DNA of 64,000 nucleotides, from the NCBI GenBank assembly GCA_023663615.1, contig JAMPHA010000001.1, forward strand, positions 682,001-746,000, read 5' to 3'. The DNA is from DLAJ01 sp023663615. Its GTDB lineage: Bacteria > Bacillota > Clostridia > Lachnospirales > Lachnospiraceae. A model generated the notes under the pieces. That model saw only the letters and a list, made by a program, of their open reading frames with translations, had not been told where the DNA came from and made no database searches. Below are positions 9,009 through 17,829 of this stretch, in pieces (position 1 is the first letter of the stretch; each line of letters opens with the position of its first letter). Both the position numbers and the translations under genes were made by a program.

Positions 9009-10106
9009 CTACACTCCTGCATTCTTTTTCCCGCAGCGGAGCAGCAGCCCGCCAAGGCGCCTCTCCACCAATTGATAGGCAAGCCAGGTACCGATCAGGG
9101 CAGCGGCGGCAAAGATACACCCATACGCAAAATCCGAACCGGGTCTGTGCGCCGCCATCACCTGTATGACCGCCACATGTACCAAATAGGCTGAATACGA
9201 ATATCTGCTGATTTCATTCGCCGCCTTCGTGATAAACGGCCACTCCATCCGGAGCGCAGACGAAGCGGCGATAAACAGCGCCGCAAGCAATGCGGCAGGC
9301 ACTCCGTAACCTGACCCTTTGACAACAAGCAGCAACAGAACCGGACAGACCAGCGCCGTAAAATTCCACGCTTTCTTTTCCTTGACTGCGAGGTAAACGG
9401 TAATGCCGATGGCAAATAAATAGAAAAACTGCAGCGGCCGCAGCCAGTCTGTACTGCGCTCCACCAGTCTTGCTAGCAGGTAGCTTACCGCAATCCCCGC
9501 CAGCGAAATGCGATAGCTTCTCACAAACCGGTGATAGATCGGCACAATCAGATAAAAGAACACAAACACGCTGATCGTCCACACGGCCCCTAAGTTGGTC
9601 CAGAAGTTCTCTTTCGCAGGAATCCACTGGTTCAGTAAAAATACATACCGGAACCATCCGAGTCCCGTCTCGTCTGCCGGTACGCCCCCCACACATTGAA
9701 AATATACTGCATAAAATAAGATCACAATATAATAAAGCGGCAGAATCCGCACAGCGCGCCGTTTCCACCATTCCAGCACTCCACGCTTTCCTCCCTGCCC
9801 GGAAAGCCGGTCAAGGGACTGATACGCCAGGTATCCGCTCAAAATAAAAAAGAAAGTCACGCCGGTAGAACCTGCCCTGCAGAACGTCTGCAAAAATCCC
9901 GGCAAGTCTATATTCTGTTCCAGATGTACCGCAATGACCCACAGACAGGCGAACGCCCGGAGCAGATTCAGCCCCGCGTTTTCTACCTTTCCGGCTTTCC
10001 CCGTCTGATCGTTCCTGCCGGGCTTGTCTGCGATGTCTGTTTTCTCCATCTGTTCTAGCTTGTTTCCTCTCTCCGTTTTCTTTGCCTTCTCTGTCTTCTT
10101 TGTCAT
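9009..10106 (-). CDS. Acyltransferase 3 (OafA-type) O-acyltransferase
   Basis: After a highly charged N-terminal extension of about 45 residues rich in K, E, D and G, the protein begins a classic acyltransferase-3 domain with NLLRAFACLWVIAVHLEQN, whose histidine is the family's catalytic/donor residue. About ten hydrophobic spans follow. FFILSGYLAYQSL is the second family signature. Such enzymes move acetyl or other acyl groups from the cytoplasm onto surface sugars. The 365-residue length is normal once the extension is set aside. It lies three bases from the PglK-like gene and behind a GT2 gene. The charged extension resembles inserts in neighbouring genes. The family is secure; the acylated sugar is not known. 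Confidence 0.85.
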   Translation of the reverse strand: MTKKTEKAKKTERGNKLEQMEKTDIADKPGRNDQTGKAGKVENAGLNLLRAFACLWVIAVHLEQNIDLPGFLQTFCRAGSTGVTFFFILSGYLAYQSLDRLSGQGGKRGVLEWWKRRAVRILPLYYIVILFYAVYFQCVGGVPADETGLGWFRYVFLLNQWIPAKENFWTNLGAVWTISVFVFFYLIVPIYHRFVRSYRISLAGIAVSYLLARLVERSTDWLRPLQFFYLFAIGITVYLAVKEKKAWNFTALVCPVLLLLVVKGSGYGVPAALLAALFIAASSALRMEWPFITKAANEISRYSYSAYLVHVAVIQVMAAHRPGSDFAYGCIFAAAALIGTWLAYQLVERRLGGLLLRCGKKNAGV

Positions 10107-10133
10107 TCCCGTTCCAATCCTAATACGCGTCTG

Positions 10134-11189
10134 TTAAAATTTTTTGATCCCCATTCTATTCAGGATACTCTTGATTCTCCATTTCAGACAGTGAAGCCGG
10201 GAGCCGGAATAAGATCGGTAGATCTTCCTGTCAAGCCTCCGTCCGGGAAGCGTCTCCCCCCAGTTATATACCCCCGCTTTTCTGTCGCTTTCCAAAGTTT
10301 TCTCCGCATCCGTCCGGCTCTCGCCGCTATTCCCCGGATGCTTCCGTCCGTCTGTCTGATTTTCACCGTCTCCGCCGTTCTCCTGACTCGTTTGTCCGTC
10401 TATCCGATTTTCGTCGTCCCCGCCGTTCTCCGGATGCTTCCGTTCGTCGTGGCAGTTTGTACCGCTCCCGTCCCGCCCACAGTTTACAACCCTCGTCTCT
10501 TTTGGAAAGACCGTCAACATATCTTTCATGCTCTCGGCATAGGCAAAGCGGATCGCCCAGGAATGAATCTTCCCCTGCATCTGCATATCAAGCATATCCG
10601 CCATATCCGCACCGCCCCGGTTCATCTTCCGCCGCTTTCTCACGGAAAACCGAAACGCCGGATATTCCCGCATGTCCCAGTCGATCGTCCGCCATCTGTC
10701 CAGCCAGGTCGCCCATCCCCAGCTGCTGCTGCGATACCACAGAAAGGTGTCCGTCGAAAGGGTCCCGATCTCCGGCACATCCGGGCACCAGCCGCTGACC
10801 GCCCAAGCATTAGGGTGATCCTTATAATGATCGAGCGCCGCGTTCATATATTCCAAGAAGTCTTCCGATACGATAAGGTCATCTTCCACGACAATGACTT
10901 TACCCTCGTTCTCTATCACGCCGCCGACCCCGGCGATCACTGATTCGGCAAGTCCTCTGTTCTGCTCGCTGTAGACCGCATGGACCTCGGCAAACAGACT
11001 ATGCTTCTCATATTCCCTTAATTCCTCATGAACCGCAAGAACCTGCTGTCTGTCGCTTTCTCCTTTCCAGCCGTCAGCAAACAGATACAGTCTGCTCTGC
11101 CGCGCTCCCCTTGCACGCTCCAGCGCATGGAGTGTCTTTTTCAGATGATCCGGCCTGTTATACGTAAATACAATTACCGGTGCGTTCAT
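10134..11189 (-). CDS. GT2-like glycosyltransferase with repeat-bearing insert
   Basis: The N-terminus MNAPVIVFTYNRPDHLKKTL is a GT-A start, and VIVVEDDLIVSEDFLEYMN (about residues 98-116) supplies the acidic nucleotide-sugar site. SSSWGWATWLDRW and EDDL are typical of GT2 relatives annotated as hemolytic-type or N-acetylglucosaminyl-transferase-like proteins in capsule loci. From about residue 245 to 290 the sequence becomes a hydrophilic tract with 16-residue near-repeats rich in N, G, D and E, encoded by the 48-base repeats described separately. The tail (about 295-351) is basic and may bind the membrane surface. The catalytic half looks complete, so the insert probably lengthens a loop. 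Donor and linkage are unknown. Confidence 0.7.
   Translation of the reverse strand: MNAPVIVFTYNRPDHLKKTLHALERARGARQSRLYLFADGWKGESDRQQVLAVHEELREYEKHSLFAEVHAVYSEQNRGLAESVIAGVGGVIENEGKVIVVEDDLIVSEDFLEYMNAALDHYKDHPNAWAVSGWCPDVPEIGTLSTDTFLWYRSSSWGWATWLDRWRTIDWDMREYPAFRFSVRKRRKMNRGGADMADMLDMQMQGKIHSWAIRFAYAESMKDMLTVFPKETRVVNCGRDGSGTNCHDERKHPENGGDDENRIDGQTSQENGGDGENQTDGRKHPGNSGESRTDAEKTLESDRKAGVYNWGETLPGRRLDRKIYRSYSGSRLHCLKWRIKSILNRMGIKKF
10305..10446 (-). repeat. Intragenic 48-base tandem repeats in a GT2 gene
   Basis: Two adjacent 48-base units (10347-10394 and 10395-10442) are close copies, with a degenerate partial unit on the left (from about 10305). Each unit encodes 16 residues of the type ENGGDxENxxDG. 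The period is a multiple of three, so unit gain or loss keeps the frame. The repeats fall in a hydrophilic region outside the predicted catalytic core. Confidence 0.8.
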
Positions 11190-11243
11190 ACGATTTCCTG
11201 CTTTCCTCCCGGGATTTCCCTACGTTTTCCGGCACATGCCCTG

Positions 11244-12491
11244 TTAAACCTGTTTCCTTACCTGATAATCTCTGATCACTTCCTCGATCATATCCACATA
11301 AAACGCCGCCAGCTTGTCCGCGTTGAGCCGGTTATGTTCCCGGATCTGTTCATCGGATACAATCCTGCGTTTTTCTTTTAAGGCATTCTTCATACATTCC
11401 GCCAGACTGTCCGGATTTTCCGCCTCAAACAATGTGATTCCGTCCACACCCTCCGCCTCCCTGTTTACCCGGATGTCCGACATAATGACCGGTATCAGCA
11501 AAGATGCCGCATTGTATGCCGAACAGCCGCCCGGATCTCCTTCAAATAAAGAAGGCTGCAACAGACAAACCGATCGTTTCATAATCTCAATCTGATCCAG
11601 CTTCGGAATATATCCCAAAAAATGAATAGAATCCTCCAGTCCCATTTCCCGAACGCTTTTTCGCAATTCATCACAATAAGACGCATTCCTGAAATCGTCA
11701 TCCATCTTTCCGGTACAGACAATATGCACTTCCCCATATCCCTGTTCATGGAGCCGTTTCAATGCCCGAAATGCCGTACGATGATCTTTATGCGACCAAA
11801 ATTGATTGGAAATTAAAAAATAAACCTCCGGAAGCGCATACTTTGCAAGCGCCACACCGGACGTATCAAAAAAGCTGTCCGCCGCCATAGGCGCAAACGG
11901 CTGCGCAAACACTTGATATTCCCCCGGATAAAATTCCTCCAGATCTTTTTTGACCGACTCCGAAGTTGCGATAAAATACTGGGTGTTCCGCGTCTGGCAA
12001 ATACTGTTCTTTTCCCGATAGGAACGCGTCTGCTCATCAAACAGTTCCGGCAGATACTTTTCCTGAAAATCGGCGATATACCCAATCCACGGAGTACGCA
12101 GTTCAGGATAATAATCTCTTAATATCGGAAAACAGATGTCAGCGCCAATCTTTGTCAATGTTTTTTGCAGACTTTTTCCCTTGTCATCATGCAGCTTTTT
12201 CACATGCTTTCTGTAATAAACCACCTGCACTTCCTGACAGGCGCTCCGAAATACCTCTATGATATAGGAAAAACGGGCAATGTCATCCCGCTCTCCTTTC
12301 GACAAAAACTTCCTCGCCAGACGGACAACCGGGTACTCCATGGGCAGCACCAAATAGAGCCTGATCCGATAATCCTCCCGGTTTCTGTCCACATACTCTA
12401 AAATCCCGGCAATATTAGACAGATAATCCACACCGCCATCCCATGTATACAAGCCGTCTCCCAATAAGGCAACCGTTCTTGTTCTCATCAT
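11244..12491 (-). CDS. GT4 family glycosyltransferase
   Basis: I place the start at ATG 12491 because GAGAGG lies six bases upstream; the open frame extends 18 bases further to a TTG with no good ribosome site. The 415-residue protein has a two-domain GT-B layout: an N-terminal domain (1-210), then VYFLISNQFWSHKDHRTAFRAL, the usual start of the GT4 C-terminal domain, and the donor-binding segment PSLFEGDPGGCSAYNAA in place of the usual EGxPxxxxEA. The early segment DGLYTWDGGVDYL replaces the common GG loop. It is a cytoplasmic transferase using an NDP-sugar donor, preceded by an aminotransferase gene and followed by a GT2 gene. Specificity is unknown. Confidence 0.75.
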   Translation of the reverse strand: MMRTRTVALLGDGLYTWDGGVDYLSNIAGILEYVDRNREDYRIRLYLVLPMEYPVVRLARKFLSKGERDDIARFSYIIEVFRSACQEVQVVYYRKHVKKLHDDKGKSLQKTLTKIGADICFPILRDYYPELRTPWIGYIADFQEKYLPELFDEQTRSYREKNSICQTRNTQYFIATSESVKKDLEEFYPGEYQVFAQPFAPMAADSFFDTSGVALAKYALPEVYFLISNQFWSHKDHRTAFRALKRLHEQGYGEVHIVCTGKMDDDFRNASYCDELRKSVREMGLEDSIHFLGYIPKLDQIEIMKRSVCLLQPSLFEGDPGGCSAYNAASLLIPVIMSDIRVNREAEGVDGITLFEAENPDSLAECMKNALKEKRRIVSDEQIREHNRLNADKLAAFYVDMIEEVIRDYQVRKQV

Positions 12492-12554
12492 CTTTATCCT
12501 CTCGCCCAATCCGCCGATTCTAAATCCCTTCCCCGAAATAAACGGTATCCGGCA

Positions 12555-13655
12555 TCATCCTTTCGATACAAAGTACGCCCGTATTGTATCGCAGATATAG
12601 GTTACCTGCTCATCCGTAAGACCGGGATAGCTTGGCAGATTGATTCCTCTCCATCCGATGAACTCCGCCACAGGATGCCGTTGAAACCGCTCGGAGTACA
12701 TGGGCATCGTGTGAATCGGGTAAAACGTGGGTCTTGTCTCGATTCCCTTTTCCGCCATATGGCGTCTTAACGGTTCCCGCTCCTCAATGTTTTCCAGCAG
12801 GACAGAACACATCCAATAGGTATGGCGCACATCCCCCACCGGCTCTAATGTGCTGAGCGGAAGCCCTTTCAATCCATCCCGATACTGCTGGCCGATCTCT
12901 ATTTTTCGGGCAATGAACTTCTCTACATTCTCAAGCTGCGCATACCCGATCGCCGCCTGAATATTCGTCATCCGGAAATTATATCCGATAATATCATGCC
13001 AGTATTCCCGATCCTGCGCCAGCCCCTGATCCTTAATGCGTGCCGCTCTCTCGATCAGCGTCTTGTCATCCGTCAGGATCATACCGCCCTCGCCTGTCGT
13101 CATCGTCTTGTTTCCAAAAAAACTGAAACATGCCATGTCGCCAAACGTTCCTGCTTTATGTCCTTTGTATTCGGAACCGATTGCCTCTGCACAGTCCTCG
13201 ATCAGAAACAGGTTGTGTTCCCTGCACACTGCGCAGACTGCGTCCATATCGCACGGGTGTCCGTATAAATGAACTGCGATCACGGCTTTTGTTTTATCCG
13301 TGATCTTTTTCTTTACATCCTCCGAATCCATCTGCCAGGTATCCCGCACGGAATCCACAAAGACGGGCACCGCGCCTACAAAGGTGATGACGTTGACGGA
13401 CGCGATATACGTAAACGCGGGAACGATGACCTCGTCACCCGGTCCGATGCCAAGCGCCAAAAGCGCCAGATGCAGTGCGACCGTTCCGTTCATAACGGAG
13501 GCGGCATATTCCGTTCCGATATATTTTGCAAACGCCTTTTCAAATTTTCCTACATACTCTCCCTTCGATGAGATCCATGAGGAATCCAGACAATCCATAA
13601 CATATTCTTTTTCTTTTCCTATCAGACTTGGCTGATATACGGGTATCTTATTCAT
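12555..13655 (-). CDS. DegT/DnrJ/StrS sugar aminotransferase, perosamine-synthase-like
   Basis: This 366-residue PLP enzyme carries all expected landmarks: IEDCAEAIG with the pyridine-binding aspartate at 154 and FFGNKTMTTGEGG with the Schiff-base lysine at 183. The opening IPVYQPSLIGKEKEYVMDCL and SSWISSKGEYVGKFE resemble GDP-perosamine synthase (RfbE/Per) and related 4-ketohexose 4-aminotransferases, which transfer an amino group from glutamate to a 4-keto-6-deoxy sugar. A GDP-mannose 4,6-dehydratase partner is not in the window, so a UDP or dTDP substrate is possible. AAAGGA precedes the ATG at 13655. Sugar aminotransferase is certain; the exact substrate is a guess. Confidence 0.8.
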   Translation of the reverse strand: MNKIPVYQPSLIGKEKEYVMDCLDSSWISSKGEYVGKFEKAFAKYIGTEYAASVMNGTVALHLALLALGIGPGDEVIVPAFTYIASVNVITFVGAVPVFVDSVRDTWQMDSEDVKKKITDKTKAVIAVHLYGHPCDMDAVCAVCREHNLFLIEDCAEAIGSEYKGHKAGTFGDMACFSFFGNKTMTTGEGGMILTDDKTLIERAARIKDQGLAQDREYWHDIIGYNFRMTNIQAAIGYAQLENVEKFIARKIEIGQQYRDGLKGLPLSTLEPVGDVRHTYWMCSVLLENIEEREPLRRHMAEKGIETRPTFYPIHTMPMYSERFQRHPVAEFIGWRGINLPSYPGLTDEQVTYICDTIRAYFVSKG

Positions 13656-13688
13656 GGTGCACTTCCTTTCCTGTCTGCCGCATACTTG

Positions 13689-14567
13689 CTACTTTTGCTC
13701 TAACTTCAACCAGCTTCCCCATTCGACATCCGTTCCTTCCGGTGTCAGCTGCATATACCCGCCGGTAGGAATAAATGTCAGTTCTGAAATATACACCTTT
13801 CCGTTTACATCATACAGATCCACCCTGACAAACGGAAAATCGCGGCTTAAAAGTTCCGCATATCTGACAAGCTCCTCCATATGTTCCGGCTTTTTATGGG
13901 GCTGCGCCTTTCTGACATGTCCCGACAGACAATAGGGGAGCATCTCCCAATCCATGTTATAATAATTCAGGTACTTATCTTTTTCTCCGTTCTCGCCGTT
14001 TTCGGAAACATATAACACCTTAGGCGTCCCATGAAAACAGTAAAATTTATAGGTTCTAAGATCATCACCCAGATATTCTTCTGCTATGATCTTCTTTTTT
14101 ACGAATTTATACTGTAATTCCGTAAACTCTTTCCAGTAGTCTTCTTTCATCCACTGCTTGAGCGAACGCACACACGCGTGAATGTCCAGCCTGCTCTTAT
14201 CAGGGCACAAAATATTATAGCCGCAGCCATGATTACATTTTATCACAAAAGAATCCGGCAGTGCCTCCCAGTCAATCTCCGCTGCCGAGTCATAGACTCC
14301 AAACAATTTGGGACACAAGTGTTCCAGCTTTCTCTCCGCCAGATATTCCCGGATCCGGTATTTGTCCACGCACTTCGTCACCGTATCGTTTTTGTAATAA
14401 TCGTTCAGCTTCAGATATTGCAGTTTTTCATTGATCGTTACCGGATGATCCAGATTGCACTCTCTGCCAAAGTTGTACCGATATATCCGCTTGGTCTCAT
14501 ACACAGGGGCTATCGCGGACAATAATTTTCTTTTTTCTAAGCTCAGCCGCTCCCTCATCGCGCCCAT
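13689..14567 (-). CDS. TupA-like ATP-grasp protein
   Basis: The 292-residue sequence has the signature of the TupA-like ATP-grasp family: YNFGRECNLDHPVTINEKLQYLKL near the start, FVIKCNHGCGYN in the ATP-binding region and a C-terminal RVDLYDVNGKVYISELTF with the magnesium-binding acidic residues. TupA itself joins glutamate and glucuronate units in teichuronopeptide, and relatives are frequent in capsule loci where they probably attach an amino acid or other acid through an amide or ester bond. A second, unrelated ATP-grasp gene lies at 16663-17685. The gene follows a fucosyltransferase-like gene by 15 bases. The family call is strong; the product bond is inferred. Confidence 0.8.
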   Translation of the reverse strand: MGAMRERLSLEKRKLLSAIAPVYETKRIYRYNFGRECNLDHPVTINEKLQYLKLNDYYKNDTVTKCVDKYRIREYLAERKLEHLCPKLFGVYDSAAEIDWEALPDSFVIKCNHGCGYNILCPDKSRLDIHACVRSLKQWMKEDYWKEFTELQYKFVKKKIIAEEYLGDDLRTYKFYCFHGTPKVLYVSENGENGEKDKYLNYYNMDWEMLPYCLSGHVRKAQPHKKPEHMEELVRYAELLSRDFPFVRVDLYDVNGKVYISELTFIPTGGYMQLTPEGTDVEWGSWLKLEQK

Positions 14568-14582
14568 ACTTTTTTCCCATCC

Positions 14583-15434
14583 TCACTTTGTCACAATTTT
14601 CAGCTCTTTGGAACCTAATTTTGCCGCGATCATTCCAAAAGTACTTCCCTTACTGCCGAGAATTTTCCTGCATTTTGACAATGCCCACAGATCCACGCAG
14701 GCGTCAAGCATCCCGTCTTCTCTGTCCCTTCCCCAGCTTTTATCCTCTTTGAAAAAAACACGCTCTCCAAACCGGCCGGAAGCCTCCCGTTCCACTTCGC
14801 GGTCGTCCGTCGCCACAAAAAAACGGCAGACCGGTTCCTGTTCCGCCTCTTTCTGCATTTCCCGAAAAAAGACCGCAGCCGGACTATTCAAAATTGCCTC
14901 CTCATGGTCCGTCCGTCTGATATGGACGCCCACCGTATCGGCGCCGATTCTGTCAAACAGCGGCTTTCCCCGCAGCAAAACCTTCTTGGAAGGTTTTAGG
15001 AAATCCAGCGTAATCCCCGAATCTTCATAGACCGGAGAGAAGGGTTTCCATGATTTGATATAGACATCTCCTGCATTCCGGACACCCTCCTCTGCCATTG
15101 TGAAAATTTCCTGCTGCTCCATGCCTGTCCACTTGTCAACCTCCGTCGCAAAACTGCATGTCTGCGACAATCTTTTTCGCAGCCGCTCGCTTTTTACTCT
15201 GAGCAGCGGCTTCTCACGATACCCGTCCGTCGTGACCGTGATGACTTCCACATCCGGAACCGGCTCAAAAAGTTCCTCGAAATCCGCCGCAAGATCGCTG
15301 TTATTATTCCATAAAATATGCAGCTTCTTGTGATACTTCCGCGCTAAATCATATGCCGATGCCAGCACCTGCATCCGATTGCCAAGCCCCGCCAACGGCT
15401 CCACCCAAAATTTATTTTTTTGACGCTCTGCCAT
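14583..15434 (-). CDS. Fucosyltransferase-like GT-B glycosyltransferase
   Basis: The 283-residue protein has GLGNRMQVLASAYDLARKY (16-34) and VGVHIRRTDH (168-177), the peptide pattern of the NodZ/FUT8/POFUT-type superfamily in which the arginine pair binds the GDP-sugar phosphates. FFVATDD and the C-terminal GSKGSTFGMIAAKL match the donor-side motifs. It is a soluble cytoplasmic enzyme. Members use GDP-fucose, but several bacterial relatives are unstudied, and no GDP-fucose pathway gene is in the window. It sits between a VioA-like aminotransferase and a TupA-like ATP-grasp gene. A second relative lies at 17830-18864 with a diverged N-terminus. Confidence 0.7.
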   Translation of the reverse strand: MAERQKNKFWVEPLAGLGNRMQVLASAYDLARKYHKKLHILWNNNSDLAADFEELFEPVPDVEVITVTTDGYREKPLLRVKSERLRKRLSQTCSFATEVDKWTGMEQQEIFTMAEEGVRNAGDVYIKSWKPFSPVYEDSGITLDFLKPSKKVLLRGKPLFDRIGADTVGVHIRRTDHEEAILNSPAAVFFREMQKEAEQEPVCRFFVATDDREVEREASGRFGERVFFKEDKSWGRDREDGMLDACVDLWALSKCRKILGSKGSTFGMIAAKLGSKELKIVTK

Positions 15435-15475
15435 TTCCCTGTAAATCCTCCATCTCCTCCGGCAAGCCGCAAGAT

Positions 15476-16594
15476 TCAGACCTGCAGGCGGCGCTGTTTC
15501 CCCAGAGAATGCAGGATCCTGCAGATCTCCAGAATGTTTTCTTCTTCCAGATCCGGGTAAAGCGGTAATGTCATCACCTGCGTGGACCTCTCATGCGCGA
15601 CCGGCGTCTCCTGAATCGGAAATTTTCCCTGATAACACGGGAATTCGCTCGTCAGCGGATAAAAATATTTTCTGGCAAAAAAACCATTTTCATAGAGAAC
15701 TGCACAGACCTGATCCCTGTCCATGCCAAGCTCTTCCTTATGAACAAAGATCGGGAAGTACGCATAATTGCTGACAACGTGCTCCTGCTCCGGCATCAGC
15801 TCAATCCCCGGACAATCCGCCAGCGCTTTCCGGTACAGTTCCACCCGTTCTTTGCGTCTCTGCATCATTTCTTCCAGATGACGGAGATTGCACAATCCCA
15901 TCGCCGCATGAAATTCGCTCATTTTAGAGTTCATGCCGATGCCCACCACTTCAGCATCCATATTGATTCCAAAGTTCTGCAGCGTATACAAGCGTTCGCT
16001 CAGCCTGTCGCTGCTGCATGTGACTCCTCCTCCCTCGCAGGTACTGAACACCTTCGTCGCATGAAAACTGAACGTTGATAAATCTCCATACGCTCCAAGC
16101 CCTTTTCCTTTATAGGTCTCTCCGACGGTATGCGCCGCGTCATAGATGACTTTCAAATGATGTTTTTCCGCAATCCGCGCAATCCGTTCGATATCACAGA
16201 TCTGTCCGTAGACATGCACCGGCAGGATTGCAGATGTTTTCGGTGTGATCAGCTGCTCGATCTTATCCGGATCCATGGTGCACCTGACCGGATCAATATC
16301 ACAGAAAACAGGTGTCAGACCGCACCGGATGATTGCATGCGTGGTCGATGCAAACGTAAACGGCGTCGTAATCACTTCGCCTTCCAATTCCAGCGCCTGT
16401 AATGCAAGCTCGATCGCCATATGTCCGTTGTTTACAAGCTCTATCCGCTCCGCTGACAGCAGTGCCCCCATTTTTTCTTTCAATAATTCATACTTGGGAC
16501 CCATATTAGTCAACCGATGACTTTCCCATATCTCTTTGATCTCCGCCGCGTACTCCTCAAACTCCGGCAGACTCGATTTCGTCACATATATCAT
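15476..16594 (-). CDS. VioA-like NDP-4-amino-sugar transaminase
   Basis: I take ATG 16594 as the start: AGAGGTG lies seven bases upstream and the family begins with IYVTKSSLP there, whereas the frame runs 60 bases further to a GTG without support. The 372-residue enzyme has the PLP-binding aspartate in VIYDAAHTVGE and the Schiff-base lysine in SFHATK (K181). Its opening and the GEVITTPFTFASTTHAI segment resemble dTDP-4-amino-4,6-dideoxyglucose transaminases (VioA). The expected product would be a viosamine-type sugar, needing RmlA and RmlB from elsewhere. It follows an ATP-grasp gene and precedes a fucosyltransferase-like gene. The class is sure; VioA specificity is moderate. Confidence 0.78.
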   Translation of the reverse strand: MIYVTKSSLPEFEEYAAEIKEIWESHRLTNMGPKYELLKEKMGALLSAERIELVNNGHMAIELALQALELEGEVITTPFTFASTTHAIIRCGLTPVFCDIDPVRCTMDPDKIEQLITPKTSAILPVHVYGQICDIERIARIAEKHHLKVIYDAAHTVGETYKGKGLGAYGDLSTFSFHATKVFSTCEGGGVTCSSDRLSERLYTLQNFGINMDAEVVGIGMNSKMSEFHAAMGLCNLRHLEEMMQRRKERVELYRKALADCPGIELMPEQEHVVSNYAYFPIFVHKEELGMDRDQVCAVLYENGFFARKYFYPLTSEFPCYQGKFPIQETPVAHERSTQVMTLPLYPDLEEENILEICRILHSLGKQRRLQV

Positions 16595-16662
16595 GTATTT
16601 ACACCTCTGCGCCCGCAAAACCAGGCGTCCGATTTCGTTCTTGCTTTTCTCCACACATCTGT

Positions 16663-17685
16663 TCAGTCTTCCAACTCCGTCAGATCAAGAAAGTGAATGT
16701 CCTTCTGCATGATCCGTCCATATTCTTTTACCGTCAATTCATCCGTAATGACTTCTCCCTTTAACCATTTAAGAATCGCTTTCGGCAGGTTTACTCCCGC
16801 CAGATGGCTGAACGGATAGCCGCCTCCGAATCTGGCGTTCATTTCCAGCAGGCGCACCCTTCCCCGATCGACAAATACATCCACGTCCATGTTGCCGATA
16901 TGCCCGGAGGTCATTCCGATCCGATCCGCGAACGCCGAAACGACATCCTCTTTCACCACCGCCGCACAATCCGTTTCCCCTGAACGCATGGCATACTTTT
17001 TTCGTACCACACTGCCGCAATATTTTCCGTTGAGATCGTTCATCAGATCAATCCCGTATTCTTCTCCCGTCAGCTTCTGCTGAATAATGACACAATTCTC
17101 ACTGTCAAAAGCTGCTTCATATTTCAGATATGACTTTTGAATATCCCGTCTGCATTTTTCATACAACACTTCCAGTTCCCGGCTGTCTTCCGCCTCAAAC
17201 ATCGAGATGGAACCCATGCCCCACCTCGGTTTGACAATCAAGGGAAACAGCGCTTCCCCTCTTTCCGGCTCCGAATATACTTCGCTGGGATTTCGATATG
17301 TTTTTGCCGTGTCGATTCCGTTTTCTTTACAAAACAGATACGTCTTCCACTTATCGTTACAGCGTTCCACGATCTCAGGCGAAGATACGATCACCGTCGT
17401 TCCTATCTCCTGAAAACTCTGCTTATTTCTGGCAAGCACCAAAAGATCCACATCAAACAGCGACAGCAGGAAATCAATCTTCTTTTTTTTGCAAAAATCA
17501 AGTAAAAACGGGATATAGGCATCATCATAGATCAACGGCGTAATGACATGTCCGTCCGCATAAGGAAATGCCGCCGAAAACCGGGAACTGTTCCCTGCGT
17601 AAACGTTTCCCTCACTCCCGATCGCCTTTTTGAAATATTCTACAATATATCCTCTTCTCCCTGCGGAAGTAATCAACAGATTCAC
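16663..17685 (-). CDS. ATP-grasp carboligase-like protein
   Basis: The start is a GTG at 17685 preceded by AGGGGA. The 340-residue protein has a Rossmann-like preATP-grasp part (NLLITSAGRRGYIVEYF), a central FPLIVKPRWGMGS that fits the ATP-grasp lysine and glycine loop, and the magnesium site LLEMNARFGGGYPFSHLAGVN near residue 305. It is in the CarB/PurK-type ATP-grasp group, common in glycan clusters as carbamoylphosphate-synthase-like proteins. It probably joins an amino or carboxylic acid to a sugar or aminosugar in the cytoplasm. Its neighbours are an aminotransferase that could supply the amine. The ligation partner cannot be read from sequence. Confidence 0.75.
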   Translation of the reverse strand: MNLLITSAGRRGYIVEYFKKAIGSEGNVYAGNSSRFSAAFPYADGHVITPLIYDDAYIPFLLDFCKKKKIDFLLSLFDVDLLVLARNKQSFQEIGTTVIVSSPEIVERCNDKWKTYLFCKENGIDTAKTYRNPSEVYSEPERGEALFPLIVKPRWGMGSISMFEAEDSRELEVLYEKCRRDIQKSYLKYEAAFDSENCVIIQQKLTGEEYGIDLMNDLNGKYCGSVVRKKYAMRSGETDCAAVVKEDVVSAFADRIGMTSGHIGNMDVDVFVDRGRVRLLEMNARFGGGYPFSHLAGVNLPKAILKWLKGEVITDELTVKEYGRIMQKDIHFLDLTELED

Positions 17686-17829
17686 TTTTGTCCCCTAATC
17701 CTTTCGATCAAGTCTCGCGTTCTCGTCCGCACTCCGTGTTTTCGTCCAAACCATGGCATCTTCGTCCGCACTCCACATCGCCTGTCCTCTCATAAAGCAT
17801 CCCTTCACAGATTGCCGCATTTATATTTA

